Made by a program: the position numbers and the translations under genes
NCBI GenBank assembly: GCA_023254495.1
Contig: JALRLK010000147.1
Span: 1-47,389 of the forward strand
DNA: 47,389 bases
DNA from: Marivivens sp.
GTDB taxonomy: Bacteria > Pseudomonadota > Alphaproteobacteria > Rhodobacterales > Rhodobacteraceae
Reading direction: 5' to 3'
Notes under the pieces: model-generated
Databases searched by the model: none
What the model saw: the letters and a program-made list of their open reading frames with translations, nothing else
Told to the model about the DNA's origin: nothing
Part shown: one piece after another, positions 1-8,971 of the stretch
Layout of the letters: each line of letters opens with the position of its first letter
How positions within the stretch are numbered: position 1 is the first letter of the stretch

Positions 1-312
1 ATTGGCGACGAAGAGGATTCACAGCTTGGCGATTTCATCGAAGACAAGAACGCGATCCTGCCGCTGGATTCCGCCATTCAGGAGAACCTGAAGGAAACCA
101 CGACCCGCGTTCTCGCCTCGCTCACCCCCCGCGAAGAGCGCGTGTTGCGGATGCGTTTCGGCATCGGCATGAACACCGACCACACCCTTGAAGAGGTCGG
201 CCAACAGTTCAGCGTGACCCGCGAACGGATCCGCCAGATCGAGGCCAAGGCCTTGAGAAAGCTGAAACACCCGAGCCGCAGCAGGAAGCTGCGGAGTTTC
301 TTGGATCAGTAA
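1..312 (+). CDS. rpoD: RNA polymerase sigma factor RpoD, C-terminal part (5' truncated by window edge)
   Basis: Frame 1 reads [16 protein letters not shown]...[62 protein letters not shown], sigma70 regions 3-4. Confidence 0.97.
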   Translation: MGDEEDSQLGDFIEDKNAILPLDSAIQENLKETTTRVLASLTPREERVLRMRFGIGMNTDHTLEEVGQQFSVTRERIRQIEAKALRKLKHPSRSRKLRSFLDQ

Positions 313-316
313 GTAT

Positions 317-340
317 AAGGCGCCCTTTGGGGCGCCTTTT
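317..340 (+). terminator. Rho-independent terminator of rpoD
   Basis: AAGGCGCCC-TTTG-GGGCGCCTT perfect 9-bp stem followed by T run. Confidence 0.85.
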
Positions 341-813
341 CATTTGGCGAAAAGCTGGTCGCCAAAGCTGACCAGAACGGCGCCAGCCAAGACCAATACT
401 GTCCCTGAAAACTTGACGGTCGAGATCGATTGCTCTGGAACGCCCAATAGGCCGTAGTGGTTGATAACCGCCCCGATGATGATTTGGCCGGTGACCAGAA
501 GCACAAAGAGCGCCCCTGTCCCGATACGCGGCACCAGATAGGATGATCCGAAAATCATCAGGGCGCTCACAACCCCGGCAATGAAAAGTCAAGCCGGAAC
601 CTCGGCAAGTTTGGCCATTGTCGGAAGTTTGTGACCGGTCACAAAAACCAGAACAACAGACGACAGAAAGGCAATCGCAAAGAACGGAACGTTGCCAAGA
701 ACGGGTGCACCCAGAATGCGTGCCGATTGAGAGATCATGGGAAGATAGATCGAAATCGCGGCGCCCATTCCCAGGGCGAGAAGAAAGTTGAAGATTGTCA
801 TTTTGGCCCCCAC
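340..813 (-). pseudogene. YdcZ/DUF606-type DMT family transporter interrupted by an in-frame TGA (589-591)
   Basis: ORFs 813-589 and 570-340 are in the same frame; MGAKMTIFNFLLALGMGAAISIYLP...KLAEVPA*LFIAGVVSALMIFGSSYLVPRIGTGALFVLLVTGQIIIGAVINHYGLLGVPEQSIS is continuous apart from one stop codon. Confidence 0.75.
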
Positions 814-869
814 CAGAAAGAACTGTAACGACTCTTGATTGACCGCATGGTTCTGGCAAGAAGTTTGCG

Positions 870-1295
870 ATGTACACCACCTTCACCATTCCCACCTCCG
901 GCCCCGGCCTTTACGAGTTCACCCAAAACGTAGCGCGATGGGTTTCGGGCGACGGCGTGCTGACGCTTTTCGTCCGGCACACCTCTTGTTCGCTCCTCAT
1001 CCAAGAGAATGCCGATCCCGAGGTTCAGAGCGATCTAACTGAGTTTTTCCACAGGCTCGTGCCGCCCTCGACCGACCCCAAGATGGCCTATCTGACCCAT
1101 TCCTACGAGGGCCCCGACGATATCCCGGCCCATATCAAGGCCGCGCTCTTGCCGGTTAGCTTGTCGATTCCTGTTGTTGGCGGGAAGATGGTGCTGGGAA
1201 ATTGGCAAAGAATTTACTTTTTCGAACATCGGACCCGTCCGCACCAGCGCGAGGTTGTGGCGCAAATGATTCACTCGAGCGCCCCCTCCATCTAG
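870..1295 (+). CDS. YjbQ/UPF0047 family protein
   Basis: VRHTSCSLLIQENADPEV, LPVSLSIPVVGGKMVLGNWQRIYFFEHR...R motifs of UPF0047. Confidence 0.9.
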   Translation: MYTTFTIPTSGPGLYEFTQNVARWVSGDGVLTLFVRHTSCSLLIQENADPEVQSDLTEFFHRLVPPSTDPKMAYLTHSYEGPDDIPAHIKAALLPVSLSIPVVGGKMVLGNWQRIYFFEHRTRPHQREVVAQMIHSSAPSI

Positions 1296-1344
1296 GGGTC
1301 GGGAAATCGGGCTACCCAAACTGTGCCGGCCCTCCTATAGTGCC

Positions 1345-1353
1345 TGTGGATAA
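1345..1353 (-). promoter_or_regulatory. Perfect DnaA-box consensus (TTATCCACA on minus strand)
   Basis: TGTGGATAA 40 bp upstream of nrdR start. Confidence 0.4.
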
Positions 1354-1392
1354 CTGGGGACCAACACCCAACAGGCAAAAAGAGGACAGACC

Positions 1393-1860
1393 ATGCGTTG
1401 CCCGTTCTGTGGAAACGTCGATACCCAAGTAAAAGATTCACGCCCCGCCGAGGATCATGTTGCGATCCGGCGCCGACGCTTTTGCCCAGCTTGCGGCGGC
1501 CGCTTCACCACCTACGAGCGGGTGCAGCTGCGCGATCTCGTGGTAATTAAATCGAACGGGCGGCGCGAGGATTTCGATCGGGACAAGCTTGAACGGTCGG
1601 TGCGGATCGCTTTGCAGAAGCGCCCAGTCGAACCCGAGCGCATAGACCAGATGATCTCAGGCATAGTTCGCCGACTCGAAAGCCTTGGTGAGACAGACAT
1701 TCCGTCAAAGACCATAGGCGAGATCGTGATGGAGACTTTGGCTCGGATCGACACTGTCGCCTATGTCCGTTTTGCCAGCGTTTACAAGAACTTCCAGGCT
1801 GCGGGCGACTTCGACAAATTCGTCAATGAGCTGCGCCCGAACCAAAAATCCGACACGTGA
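1393..1860 (+). CDS. nrdR: Transcriptional repressor NrdR
   Basis: [43 protein letters not shown] zinc ribbon and ATP-cone. Confidence 0.97.
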   Translation: MRCPFCGNVDTQVKDSRPAEDHVAIRRRRFCPACGGRFTTYERVQLRDLVVIKSNGRREDFDRDKLERSVRIALQKRPVEPERIDQMISGIVRRLESLGETDIPSKTIGEIVMETLARIDTVAYVRFASVYKNFQAAGDFDKFVNELRPNQKSDT

Positions 1861-2954
1861 GCGCCGGGGCCGACCGCCGTTTCATGGCGCTGGCCCTAAG
1901 CCTTGGCCGGCGCGGGATGGGGCGTGTGTGGCCCAATCCCGCGGTCGGCTGTGTGATCGTCAAAGAGGGCCGGATTGTCGGCCGTGGCTGGACGGCCGAT
2001 GGTGGACGCCCCCATGCCGAGCCGCAGGCGCTGGCTGAGGCGGGCACGGCGGCGCGTGGCGCCACAGCTTATGTCACGCTCGAACCTTGCGCCCATCATG
2101 GACAAACGCCGCCTTGCGCCGAGGCACTGGTGGCCGCTGGGGTGGCGCGGGTTGTGATTGCCGCGTGCGATCCCGATCCGCGTGTGGCGGGGCGGGGCGT
2201 TGAAATTCTGCGCAAGGCGGGGATCGAGGTCGAGACAGGCTTGATGCAGGCCGAAGCCGAGGCGGATTACACCGGGTTCCTCAGGCGTATTACCAAGGGC
2301 CACCCATTTGTCACCCTCAAGATCGCCTCGAGCCTCGACGGCCGCATTGCCACGGCCACCGGCGAGAGCCGCTGGATCACTGGCCCCGAGGCGCGGCGGG
2401 CGGTCCATGCCCTCAGGGCGCGCCACGATGCGGTGATGATCGGCGGCGGCACGGCGCGGGCCGACGATCCGATGCTCGATATCCGCGACCTTGGGATTAC
2501 GCGCCAGCCAGTGCGCGTCGTTGTCAGTCGCCGGCTTGATCTGCCGATCACCGGGAGGCTGGCGCAGACAGCGAAAAGCCAACCGCTCTGGCTTTGTCAC
2601 GGCCCCGAGGCCAAAGCGCGGCGTGCGGAATGGCAGGGGCTCGGGGCAGTATGTCTTCTTTGCGAGGTCTCGGGTGGTCAAGTCTCGCCGGCGTCGGCCG
2701 TAGCTGCGCTGGCCAACAAGGGCCTGACCCGCATTCTGTGCGAGGGCGGTGGGGCGCTGGCGGCGAGCCTTCTTCGCGAGGGGTTGGTGGACGAGCTGAT
2801 CGTCCATTCCGCGGGCCTTGCAATTGGCGCCGAAGGCACCCCTTCGCTTGGGGCGATGGGCATCGACCGGCTTGCGAATGCACCACGGTTTGACCTTGTC
2901 GAGGCAAAACCGCTTGGTGCCGACGTGCAAAGTATCTGGCGGCGCAAGGCCTAG
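1857..2954 (+). CDS. ribD: Bifunctional riboflavin biosynthesis deaminase/reductase RibD
   Basis: [11 protein letters not shown]...[20 protein letters not shown] deaminase motif plus reductase domain; GTGA overlap with nrdR stop. Confidence 0.96.
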   Translation: MSAGADRRFMALALSLGRRGMGRVWPNPAVGCVIVKEGRIVGRGWTADGGRPHAEPQALAEAGTAARGATAYVTLEPCAHHGQTPPCAEALVAAGVARVVIAACDPDPRVAGRGVEILRKAGIEVETGLMQAEAEADYTGFLRRITKGHPFVTLKIASSLDGRIATATGESRWITGPEARRAVHALRARHDAVMIGGGTARADDPMLDIRDLGITRQPVRVVVSRRLDLPITGRLAQTAKSQPLWLCHGPEAKARRAEWQGLGAVCLLCEVSGGQVSPASAVAALANKGLTRILCEGGGALAASLLREGLVDELIVHSAGLAIGAEGTPSLGAMGIDRLANAPRFDLVEAKPLGADVQSIWRRKA

Positions 2955-2992
2955 CGGCGCAGCCTGAGAATCGCTATAAGATCCTGAATTTC

Positions 2993-4170
2993 CTAGGCTA
3001 TCCGTGTTCTAAGCGGCATCTCCGGCATCTCTCCGCTCTCGAGCCGCTCGAGCGCGACCTCGACCGGACAGGCCATTCCCGTCACGGGGTCGAAATAGCG
3101 CGGATAGGCGATCAGGGCGGCATGGGCGAGCGCCACGATATCAGGCCGTACCTGACGGCGCGGGATCGGGCGGGCGCGATCGTCGGTCAGGCCCCAGCCT
3201 GCATAGAAGGGCTGGCCGAGACAGGTGACGCGCCTGCCGCGCAGGAGCGCCTCGAAGCCGAGGGTCGAGGTGATGGTCCTGACATCGTCGGCCAGATCAA
3301 TGGCGTCGGCGGCGGAGACATCGTCGAGCACGGCATCGGCAAAGGCGAGGGGATCAGAAACAGCCCCCTTGCGTAGCCCCGCCACTACATCGGGATGCGG
3401 TTTGTAGAGGATAACAGCGGCGGGATTTGCGGCCCGAGCCTTGGCGAGAAGGGCTGCGTTGGTGCGAACCTCACCCGCGCCGAGCAGGACCGAGGCATCG
3501 TCCTCGACCTGACCCACCACGAGGATGCGCCGCCCCGCAGGCAGGCCTTGGGGGAGCGCCCCTGCGCCGGTGTTGTATTTGCTGATCCGTTGGCGGGTGA
3601 GCCGCGCGATTAGACGCTCTGCCCTTGTCCGATCGGCCTCGGGCAGGATCTCGCTGGCATTGATGAGGTCTTCAAGATCACTCGGGGCGGTCGGGTCGTA
3701 GTAGATTCCCTTCCGGTCCAGAACGAGGCTCAGGGGCGGGACGAGCCGCGCGCCAAGGCCGCGTGAGCGCAGGAACCCGTCCTCGACCCGCACCGCGCCC
3801 GCCGCCTTCGCCGCCTCATCCATCCGTCCGGCCCAAGCCAGGAGCGGCGGGCCATCGGTTGGCGGGTTATTGCGAAAGGTGATCCCTTTGGCGCCACCGA
3901 ACATCGCCCGCAGGTGCGGGTGCTTCCAGCGGCTCATGCCGATCGCGGTCCAGCCCTGATGATCGTCACGCCAGGCGCGGGCCAACTTTCCTGCGTACCA
4001 GTGAAGGCGATAAAACTTTGATCCTTGGGCCAAAAGGCCCGGTCTCCTGCGTTGAAGCCGACCCGCCAAACCTTTGCTCCCGCCGCGATCAGCATCCGGC
4101 CCAGCTGCCGGAAAAACGGCCCGTGTGGGCCTTGCAGGAACAGGACGTGGCGGGTGACTGTGCTGCTCAT
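2993..4170 (-). pseudogene. Capsule export remnant: KpsS-like N-terminus (4170 to about 3990) joined out of frame to KpsC-like second module (about 3990 to 2993)
   Basis: Frame A: MSSTVTRHVLFLQGPHGPFFRQLGRMLIAAGAKVWRVGFNAGDRAFWPKDQSFIAFTGTQESWP (KpsS-like). Frame B: AWRDDHQGWTAIGMSRWKHPHLRAMF...VEDGFLRSRGLGARLVPPLSLVLDRKGIYYDPT...FYAGWGLTDD (KpsC second module). Confidence 0.65.
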
Positions 4171-4282
4171 GGCGCTCTTGGTGGTTCAGCGCAGCATATC
4201 AGGGGCTTTGCCCGGAATGCGAGGCTTGTCTTGCTTGCCTGCGGGCGAGGCGCTAGGCAAAGGCAAGGCAGAAGGAGCGAAG

Positions 4283-4879
4283 ATGTTTACCGGCATTGTA
4301 ACCGACATGGGCGAGATCCTCGAGCTTGAGCAGCGGGGCGACCTTCGGGCGCGGATCGGCACGAGCTATGATGTCTCCGGCATCGACATCGGCGCCTCGA
4401 TTGCCTGCAGCGGCGTTTGCCTGACGGTAGTGGCCCTTGGATCAACTCCGAAGAACTGGTTCGACGTCGAGATCAGCGCCGAGACGGTCAATCTGACCAA
4501 TGTGGGCGGCTGGAAGGTCGGACAGCGCATCAACCTCGAGCGGGCGCTCAAGGTGGGCGACGAGCTCGGGGGGCATATCGTTTCCGGCCATGTCGATGGC
4601 GTGGCGGATCTGATCGAAATGCATGACGAAGGCGACAGCACGCGCATGACCTTCCGCGCGCCCGAGCATCTGGCGAAGTTCATCGCGCCCAAGGGGTCGG
4701 TCGCCTTGAACGGTACTTCCCTCACCGTCAACGAGGTGAACGGCGCGACCTTCGGCATCAATGTGATCCCGCACACCAAGGACGTGACCACGTGGGGCGC
4801 GGCCAAGGTGGGTGACAAGATCAACCTCGAGGTCGATACCATGGCGCGCTATGTGGCGCGGCTGCAGGAATGGGCCTAG
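4283..4879 (+). CDS. ribE: Riboflavin synthase alpha chain
   Basis: MFTGIVTDMGEILELEQRGD... duplicated lumazine-binding repeats (SGHVDGVADL, LNGTSLTVNEV). Confidence 0.96.
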   Translation: MFTGIVTDMGEILELEQRGDLRARIGTSYDVSGIDIGASIACSGVCLTVVALGSTPKNWFDVEISAETVNLTNVGGWKVGQRINLERALKVGDELGGHIVSGHVDGVADLIEMHDEGDSTRMTFRAPEHLAKFIAPKGSVALNGTSLTVNEVNGATFGINVIPHTKDVTTWGAAKVGDKINLEVDTMARYVARLQEWA

Positions 4880-5433
4880 GGGCGGGCATCGGCCATAACG
4901 GCGGGCCGACGCTGGAAAGCGGCGGCGCGTGGCGGCGCATCGCTTGGAAGAAGGCGCGTGAAGAGCTGCTCCCGACCCTGCCGATCGAGGTCGTCCGCCT
5001 GAGGGTCAACCGTGCCAAAGAGCTTGGCCTTCCTTACAAGACCTATGCCAGTTTTCGCGCGGCGACGGGCCATGACCTTGTTGGATTTCTATTTTCGTCC
5101 AATGCCTTGTGGCTGGAGCGCGGCGCAGAGGGTGCGGCGCGACTTGGCCGGATCGAGGCGATCTCGGCGACCCGTTTGGCGGTCGTCCTGCCGCCCTTGC
5201 GCCCCGAAGCGGTGGCCCGTCTGACCGGCATCGACGCGGCGCACAGAGCGCCCACCCTGTCGATGACATGGCGCGAGACCCGTGAGGCGATCAAGGCCAT
5301 GGCCCGTGCCCAAGGGCATAAGTCAGCCCAGTTCGTTCTGGTGGGCGAGACTGCGCTCGAAGAAGACTGGGCCTATACCGGCCAGACGGCGGGCTTCTTG
5401 GCCGGTGACAGGTTCTTCGAAGCGCGGCCATAG
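4870..5433 (+). CDS. Conserved protein of unknown function with N-terminal IGHNGGPTLE motif
   Basis: MGLGAGIGHNGGPTLESGGAWRRIAWKKAREELLPTL...YKTYASFRAATGHDLVGFLFSSNALWL; overlaps ribE end by 10 nt. Confidence 0.8.
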   Translation: MGLGAGIGHNGGPTLESGGAWRRIAWKKAREELLPTLPIEVVRLRVNRAKELGLPYKTYASFRAATGHDLVGFLFSSNALWLERGAEGAARLGRIEAISATRLAVVLPPLRPEAVARLTGIDAAHRAPTLSMTWRETREAIKAMARAQGHKSAQFVLVGETALEEDWAYTGQTAGFLAGDRFFEARP

Positions 5434-5571
5434 CCCACGGCGAAAACCGCCGAAACCTGTCGTTTCAGCCCGCGCTCGTTCCACCGCAATGACCCAATGT
5501 CACGGGGCTTTTCCCCTTTAAACGGGGGCCAACTAGGGCTATTTGCCGGACGAAGACTGAAGGGGAATACC

Positions 5572-6699
5572 ATGTCGCTGCCTTTTGAAGAGCCGGGCCC
5601 TGTCGAGAAAGACTGGTCCGATGCGATCAGCCCGATCGAAGAGATCATCAACGATGCCCGCAACGGCCGGATGTTTATCCTTGTCGATCACGAGGATCGC
5701 GAGAACGAAGGCGATCTGGTGATCCCCGCCCAGATGGCAACTCCGGACGCAATCAACTTCATGGCAACCCACGGGCGCGGCCTGATCTGCCTGTCGCTCA
5801 CCAGCACCCGGATTGATCAGCTTGGCCTGCCGCTCATGGCCTCGCAGAACTCCTCGCGTCACGAGACCGCCTTCACCGTTTCCATCGAGGCCCGCGAAGG
5901 CGTCAGCACAGGCATTTCCGCCCATGACCGCGCCCGCACCGTTTCCGTGGCGATCGACGCCTCCAAAAGCGCGACCGATATCGCCACCCCCGGCCACGTC
6001 TTTCCGCTGCGCGCCCGCGATGGCGGCGTGCTCGTCCGCGCGGGCCATACCGAGGCCGCGGTGGATATCAGCCGCCTTGCCGGCCTCAACCCCTCGGGCG
6101 TGATCTGCGAGATCATGAAGGAAGACGGGACAATGGCCCGCCTGCCCGATCTCATCGCCTTCGCCCAGCGGCACAACCTCAAGATCGGCACCATCTCCGA
6201 CTTGATCGCCTATCGCCGCCGCTACGACAATCTCGTGCGGATGACCGAAGCCGACACGATACAAAGCGAATTTGGCGGCGACTGGTCGATGCGGATCTTC
6301 ACCGACGAAATTCAGGGCGCCGAGCATATCGCGCTGACCAAGGGCGATCTGTCGGGCGACGAGCCGGTTCTGGTGCGGATGCACGCGCTTGATCCGATGC
6401 TCGACGTGATCGGCACCGGCCCCGCAGGCCGCACCCGCGAATTTGGCGATGCGATGACCATGATTGCCAAGGAAGGCCGCGGCGCGGTGATCCTGCTGCG
6501 CGATCTGCACATGAAGCTGCACGCCCATGATTTCGCCTCGCCCCAGACCCTCCGCCAATATGGCGTGGGGGCGCAGATCCTGTCGTCGTTGGGCCTGTCG
6601 CGGATTGTGCTTCTGACCAATTCGCCCAAGCCCAAGGTGATCGGCCTTGATGCCTATGGCATTGAAATCGTTGATACCCGCAAGGTTGAGGGGGCATAG
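5572..6699 (+). CDS. ribB: 3,4-dihydroxy-2-butanone 4-phosphate synthase with degenerate GTP cyclohydrolase II-like C-terminal domain (RibBX type)
   Basis: ILVDHEDRENEGDLVIPAQ, SRHETAFTVSIEA DHBPS motifs; C-terminal domain lacks the GCH II cysteine cluster. Confidence 0.93.
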   Translation: MSLPFEEPGPVEKDWSDAISPIEEIINDARNGRMFILVDHEDRENEGDLVIPAQMATPDAINFMATHGRGLICLSLTSTRIDQLGLPLMASQNSSRHETAFTVSIEAREGVSTGISAHDRARTVSVAIDASKSATDIATPGHVFPLRARDGGVLVRAGHTEAAVDISRLAGLNPSGVICEIMKEDGTMARLPDLIAFAQRHNLKIGTISDLIAYRRRYDNLVRMTEADTIQSEFGGDWSMRIFTDEIQGAEHIALTKGDLSGDEPVLVRMHALDPMLDVIGTGPAGRTREFGDAMTMIAKEGRGAVILLRDLHMKLHAHDFASPQTLRQYGVGAQILSSLGLSRIVLLTNSPKPKVIGLDAYGIEIVDTRKVEGA

Positions 6700-6702
6700 A
6701 AG

Positions 6703-7236
6703 ATGGCTGGAGCTTCGCACTACACCCTGCCGCGCCCCGAGTTTGACAAGCCGGTCAAGCTCCTCATCGTCGTCGCGCCCTATTACAAGGATATCGCCGA
6801 CGAGCTGATCGCCGGCGCCAAGGCCGAGATCGAGGCCGCGGGCGGGACTTGGGATTTGGTCGAGGTTCCGGGGGCGCTTGAAGTGCCCACCGCCATCGGC
6901 ATCGCTGCGCGGATGTCCAACTTTGATGGCTATGTCGCCCTCGGCTGCGTGATCCGCGGCGAGACCACGCATTACGACACCGTTTGTAACGACTCGAGCC
7001 GCGCTTTGACGATGCTCGGCCTGCAGGGCCTGTGCATCGGCAACGGCATTCTGACCGTGGAAAACCACGAACAAGCCGCCGTGCGTGCCGAGCCCAAGGG
7101 GCAAAACAAAGGCGGCGGGGCTGCGGCTGCGGCCTTGCACCTGATCGCGCTCAGCCGTAAGTGGGGCCGCGCCAGCAAAGGTGTTGGCTTTACCGGAGAG
7201 ATCCTCCTCGCACGCGAGGGGCAGACGAACGCATGA
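6703..7236 (+). CDS. ribH: 6,7-dimethyl-8-ribityllumazine synthase
   Basis: VEVPGALEVPTAIGIAAR..YVALGCVIRGETTHYDTVCNDSSRAL..GNGILTVENHEQA. Confidence 0.97.
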   Translation: MAGASHYTLPRPEFDKPVKLLIVVAPYYKDIADELIAGAKAEIEAAGGTWDLVEVPGALEVPTAIGIAARMSNFDGYVALGCVIRGETTHYDTVCNDSSRALTMLGLQGLCIGNGILTVENHEQAAVRAEPKGQNKGGGAAAAALHLIALSRKWGRASKGVGFTGEILLAREGQTNA

Positions 7237-7700
7237 CCAAATCCAAGACCGAACATCGCAAGATGAAATCCGCCTCGCGGCTCTACGCCGTTCAGGCGCT
7301 TTTTCAGATGGAGGCCTCGGGCCAGACCGTCGATTCCGTCATGCGCGAGTTCGAGACCTTCCGCTTTGGCGCTGTCTATGAGGGCGACGAGATGCAGGAA
7401 GGCGATGTGGATACTTTCCGCGGGTTGATGGAAGGCGCTGTGAACGAGCAGGCCAAGATCGACCAGATGACCGACCGCGCACTTGTCGCCAAATGGCCGA
7501 TAGCGCGGATCGACCCGACCCTGCGGGCGCTGTTCCGCGCGGCTGGGGCCGAGCTTATCGCCAAGGATACGCCGCCCAAGGTGGTGATTACCGAGTTCGT
7601 GCAGGTGGCCGAGGCCTTTTTCGATGGCGGCAAAGAGCCCAAATTCGTCAACGCCGTCCTCGATCACATGGCCCGCGAGGCGCAGCCCGAGGCCTTCTAG
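7233..7700 (+). CDS. nusB: Transcription antitermination factor NusB
   Basis: SASRLYAVQALFQME...ARIDPTLRALFRAAGAELIAKDTPPKVVITEFVQVAEAFFDGGKEPKFVNAVLD; ATGA overlap with ribH. Confidence 0.95.
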   Translation: MTKSKTEHRKMKSASRLYAVQALFQMEASGQTVDSVMREFETFRFGAVYEGDEMQEGDVDTFRGLMEGAVNEQAKIDQMTDRALVAKWPIARIDPTLRALFRAAGAELIAKDTPPKVVITEFVQVAEAFFDGGKEPKFVNAVLDHMAREAQPEAF

Positions 7701-7768
7701 CCTGCGGCATTTCGGGCATTGAAGCGCGGCCCGCGCGATCCTAGCTTTGAGGCGAAAGCGAGGATCAA

Positions 7769-8053
7769 ATGCCCAAGCTCATCCGCCTTTACATCGTTAA
7801 CGTCATCACCGGTTTCGACCTTGCCGCGCTGCTTGTTGGGGCAATCCTCTGGCTTGACGTGGCGCATCTTCGGCACCTTGTGACGACAAGCGATCAAGGC
7901 GCTATGGCACTGTTCCTCTTGTGGTTTTTCAACGGGATCGTGTTTGCCGGCGTGCAATTTGCCATCGCCATCATGAACATGGCAGAAGACGACGAGCCGC
8001 GCGGCGGGCTGCGCCTGCCGGTGCTGAAACGGGTTGCCGTTCGGAAAGACTAG
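7769..8053 (+). CDS. Small membrane protein of unknown function
   Basis: Two hydrophobic helices: FDLAALLVGAILWL, GAMALFLLWFFNGIVFAGVQFAIAI. Confidence 0.7.
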   Translation: MPKLIRLYIVNVITGFDLAALLVGAILWLDVAHLRHLVTTSDQGAMALFLLWFFNGIVFAGVQFAIAIMNMAEDDEPRGGLRLPVLKRVAVRKD

Positions 8054-8502
8054 GCCAGCGCCGCTTCTTCCTCGGCCGTCAGCCCGCGTGAGGGCACCCA
8101 AGCATAGCCGTTTTCGCAAAGGATCACCGCCTCGCGCAGCCCGTGCGGCTTGTTTGCTGCCGCCTGAAGGATCGTCGTCTCATGGGCGTGGGCCTCGGCA
8201 GCCGCCGCCGCTGTATCTGGGTCGGTTTCGTAGAGCCGAAGCTCGATCCCCGCGCCGCGTGGCCCTGCTTCGGGCAGGAGCGCGGCGAGGGGGTGATTGG
8301 CGAAGGTCGGGTCGGAATGCAGCTGAAAGACCTGCCCGCCATAGCGCAGGATCGCGAAATCGCGGCTGGCCTGATGGGCGGTCATTCCAAAGATGTCGTT
8401 CAGGAAGGCCACCATCCGCGGCACATCCCGCACCAGAAGATTGAGGCCAAGGCCGGAAAGCGAACGCCCGAAATCGGGGGCGGAAATCGTGTCGTAATCC
8501 AT
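8050..8502 (-). CDS. VOC family (glyoxalase-like) protein
   Basis: LGLNLLVRDVPRMVAFLNDIFGMTAHQASRDFAILRYGG...GIELRLYETDPD. Confidence 0.85.
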   Translation of the reverse strand: MDYDTISAPDFGRSLSGLGLNLLVRDVPRMVAFLNDIFGMTAHQASRDFAILRYGGQVFQLHSDPTFANHPLAALLPEAGPRGAGIELRLYETDPDTAAAAAEAHAHETTILQAAANKPHGLREAVILCENGYAWVPSRGLTAEEEAALA

Positions 8503-8811
8503 TTTCCCTCTCGCCGCGGGGGATGAGGTGGCGGGAACCGCGGCAACCGTGGACGTTTTATTCCCGAGGACCTGTGTTTACAGGTGGGCGCCAGATAATC
8601 AGGCCAGGGCCAGAACAGAGCCAGCTCCCTCGGATTTGCTTAAGGCCACTGGAATGCAACGCTTGGCACGAGAGGGGCAGAAACCCGCCATCGCCATAGG
8701 TAGGGCCGCGCTATCTCTGCTGCAAGATGGATTTCTGTCTCAATGGCACGAAAATAATAGAGCATGTGCTCCATAATGGATCAATATTGGCGGCCACCAA
8801 AAATAGAGCTT

Positions 8812-8839
8812 TAGTTCTAGAATAGGAACAATAGAACTA
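8812..8839. repeat. Inverted repeat TAGTTCTA-N12-TAGAACTA in AT-richer intergenic region
   Basis: 8-bp perfect inverted repeat read directly. Confidence 0.6.
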
Positions 8840-8945
8840 TGCGGCCACATCTGCGGCGCCTCTGTTTCCCCTATCGCTCCAGTCTTTGGCAAAACCGCGG
8901 CCGATTGTGGGGGCTTTGGCGGTACTTTGATCGAGCTTGACCGAT

Positions 8946-8960
8946 GTTCACGAAATGTTC
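8946..8960 (+). promoter_or_regulatory. LexA SOS box, alphaproteobacterial type GTTC-N7-GTTC
   Basis: GTTC ACGAAAT GTTC, 12 bp before the mmcB ATG. Confidence 0.85.
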
Positions 8961-8971
8961 ATATCTGGGCC

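Noticed and set aside
1896-2930. 344-aa minus-strand ORF antisense to ribD
   Set aside because: Shadow ORF; ribD on the plus strand is unambiguous
5434-5571. Possible FMN riboswitch before ribB
   Set aside because: No RFN element conserved segments (AGGG...GGGCGG..., etc.) seen in the leader
5539-7140. 533-aa minus-strand ORF antisense to ribB/ribH
   Set aside because: Shadow ORF typical of GC-rich DNA; the plus strand encodes clear RibB and RibH; His/Ala/Gly/Asp-rich translation with no family motifs
8528-8776. 82-aa plus-strand ORF in the AT-richer gap
   Set aside because: No recognisable motif, no convincing SD, composition unlike neighbouring genes
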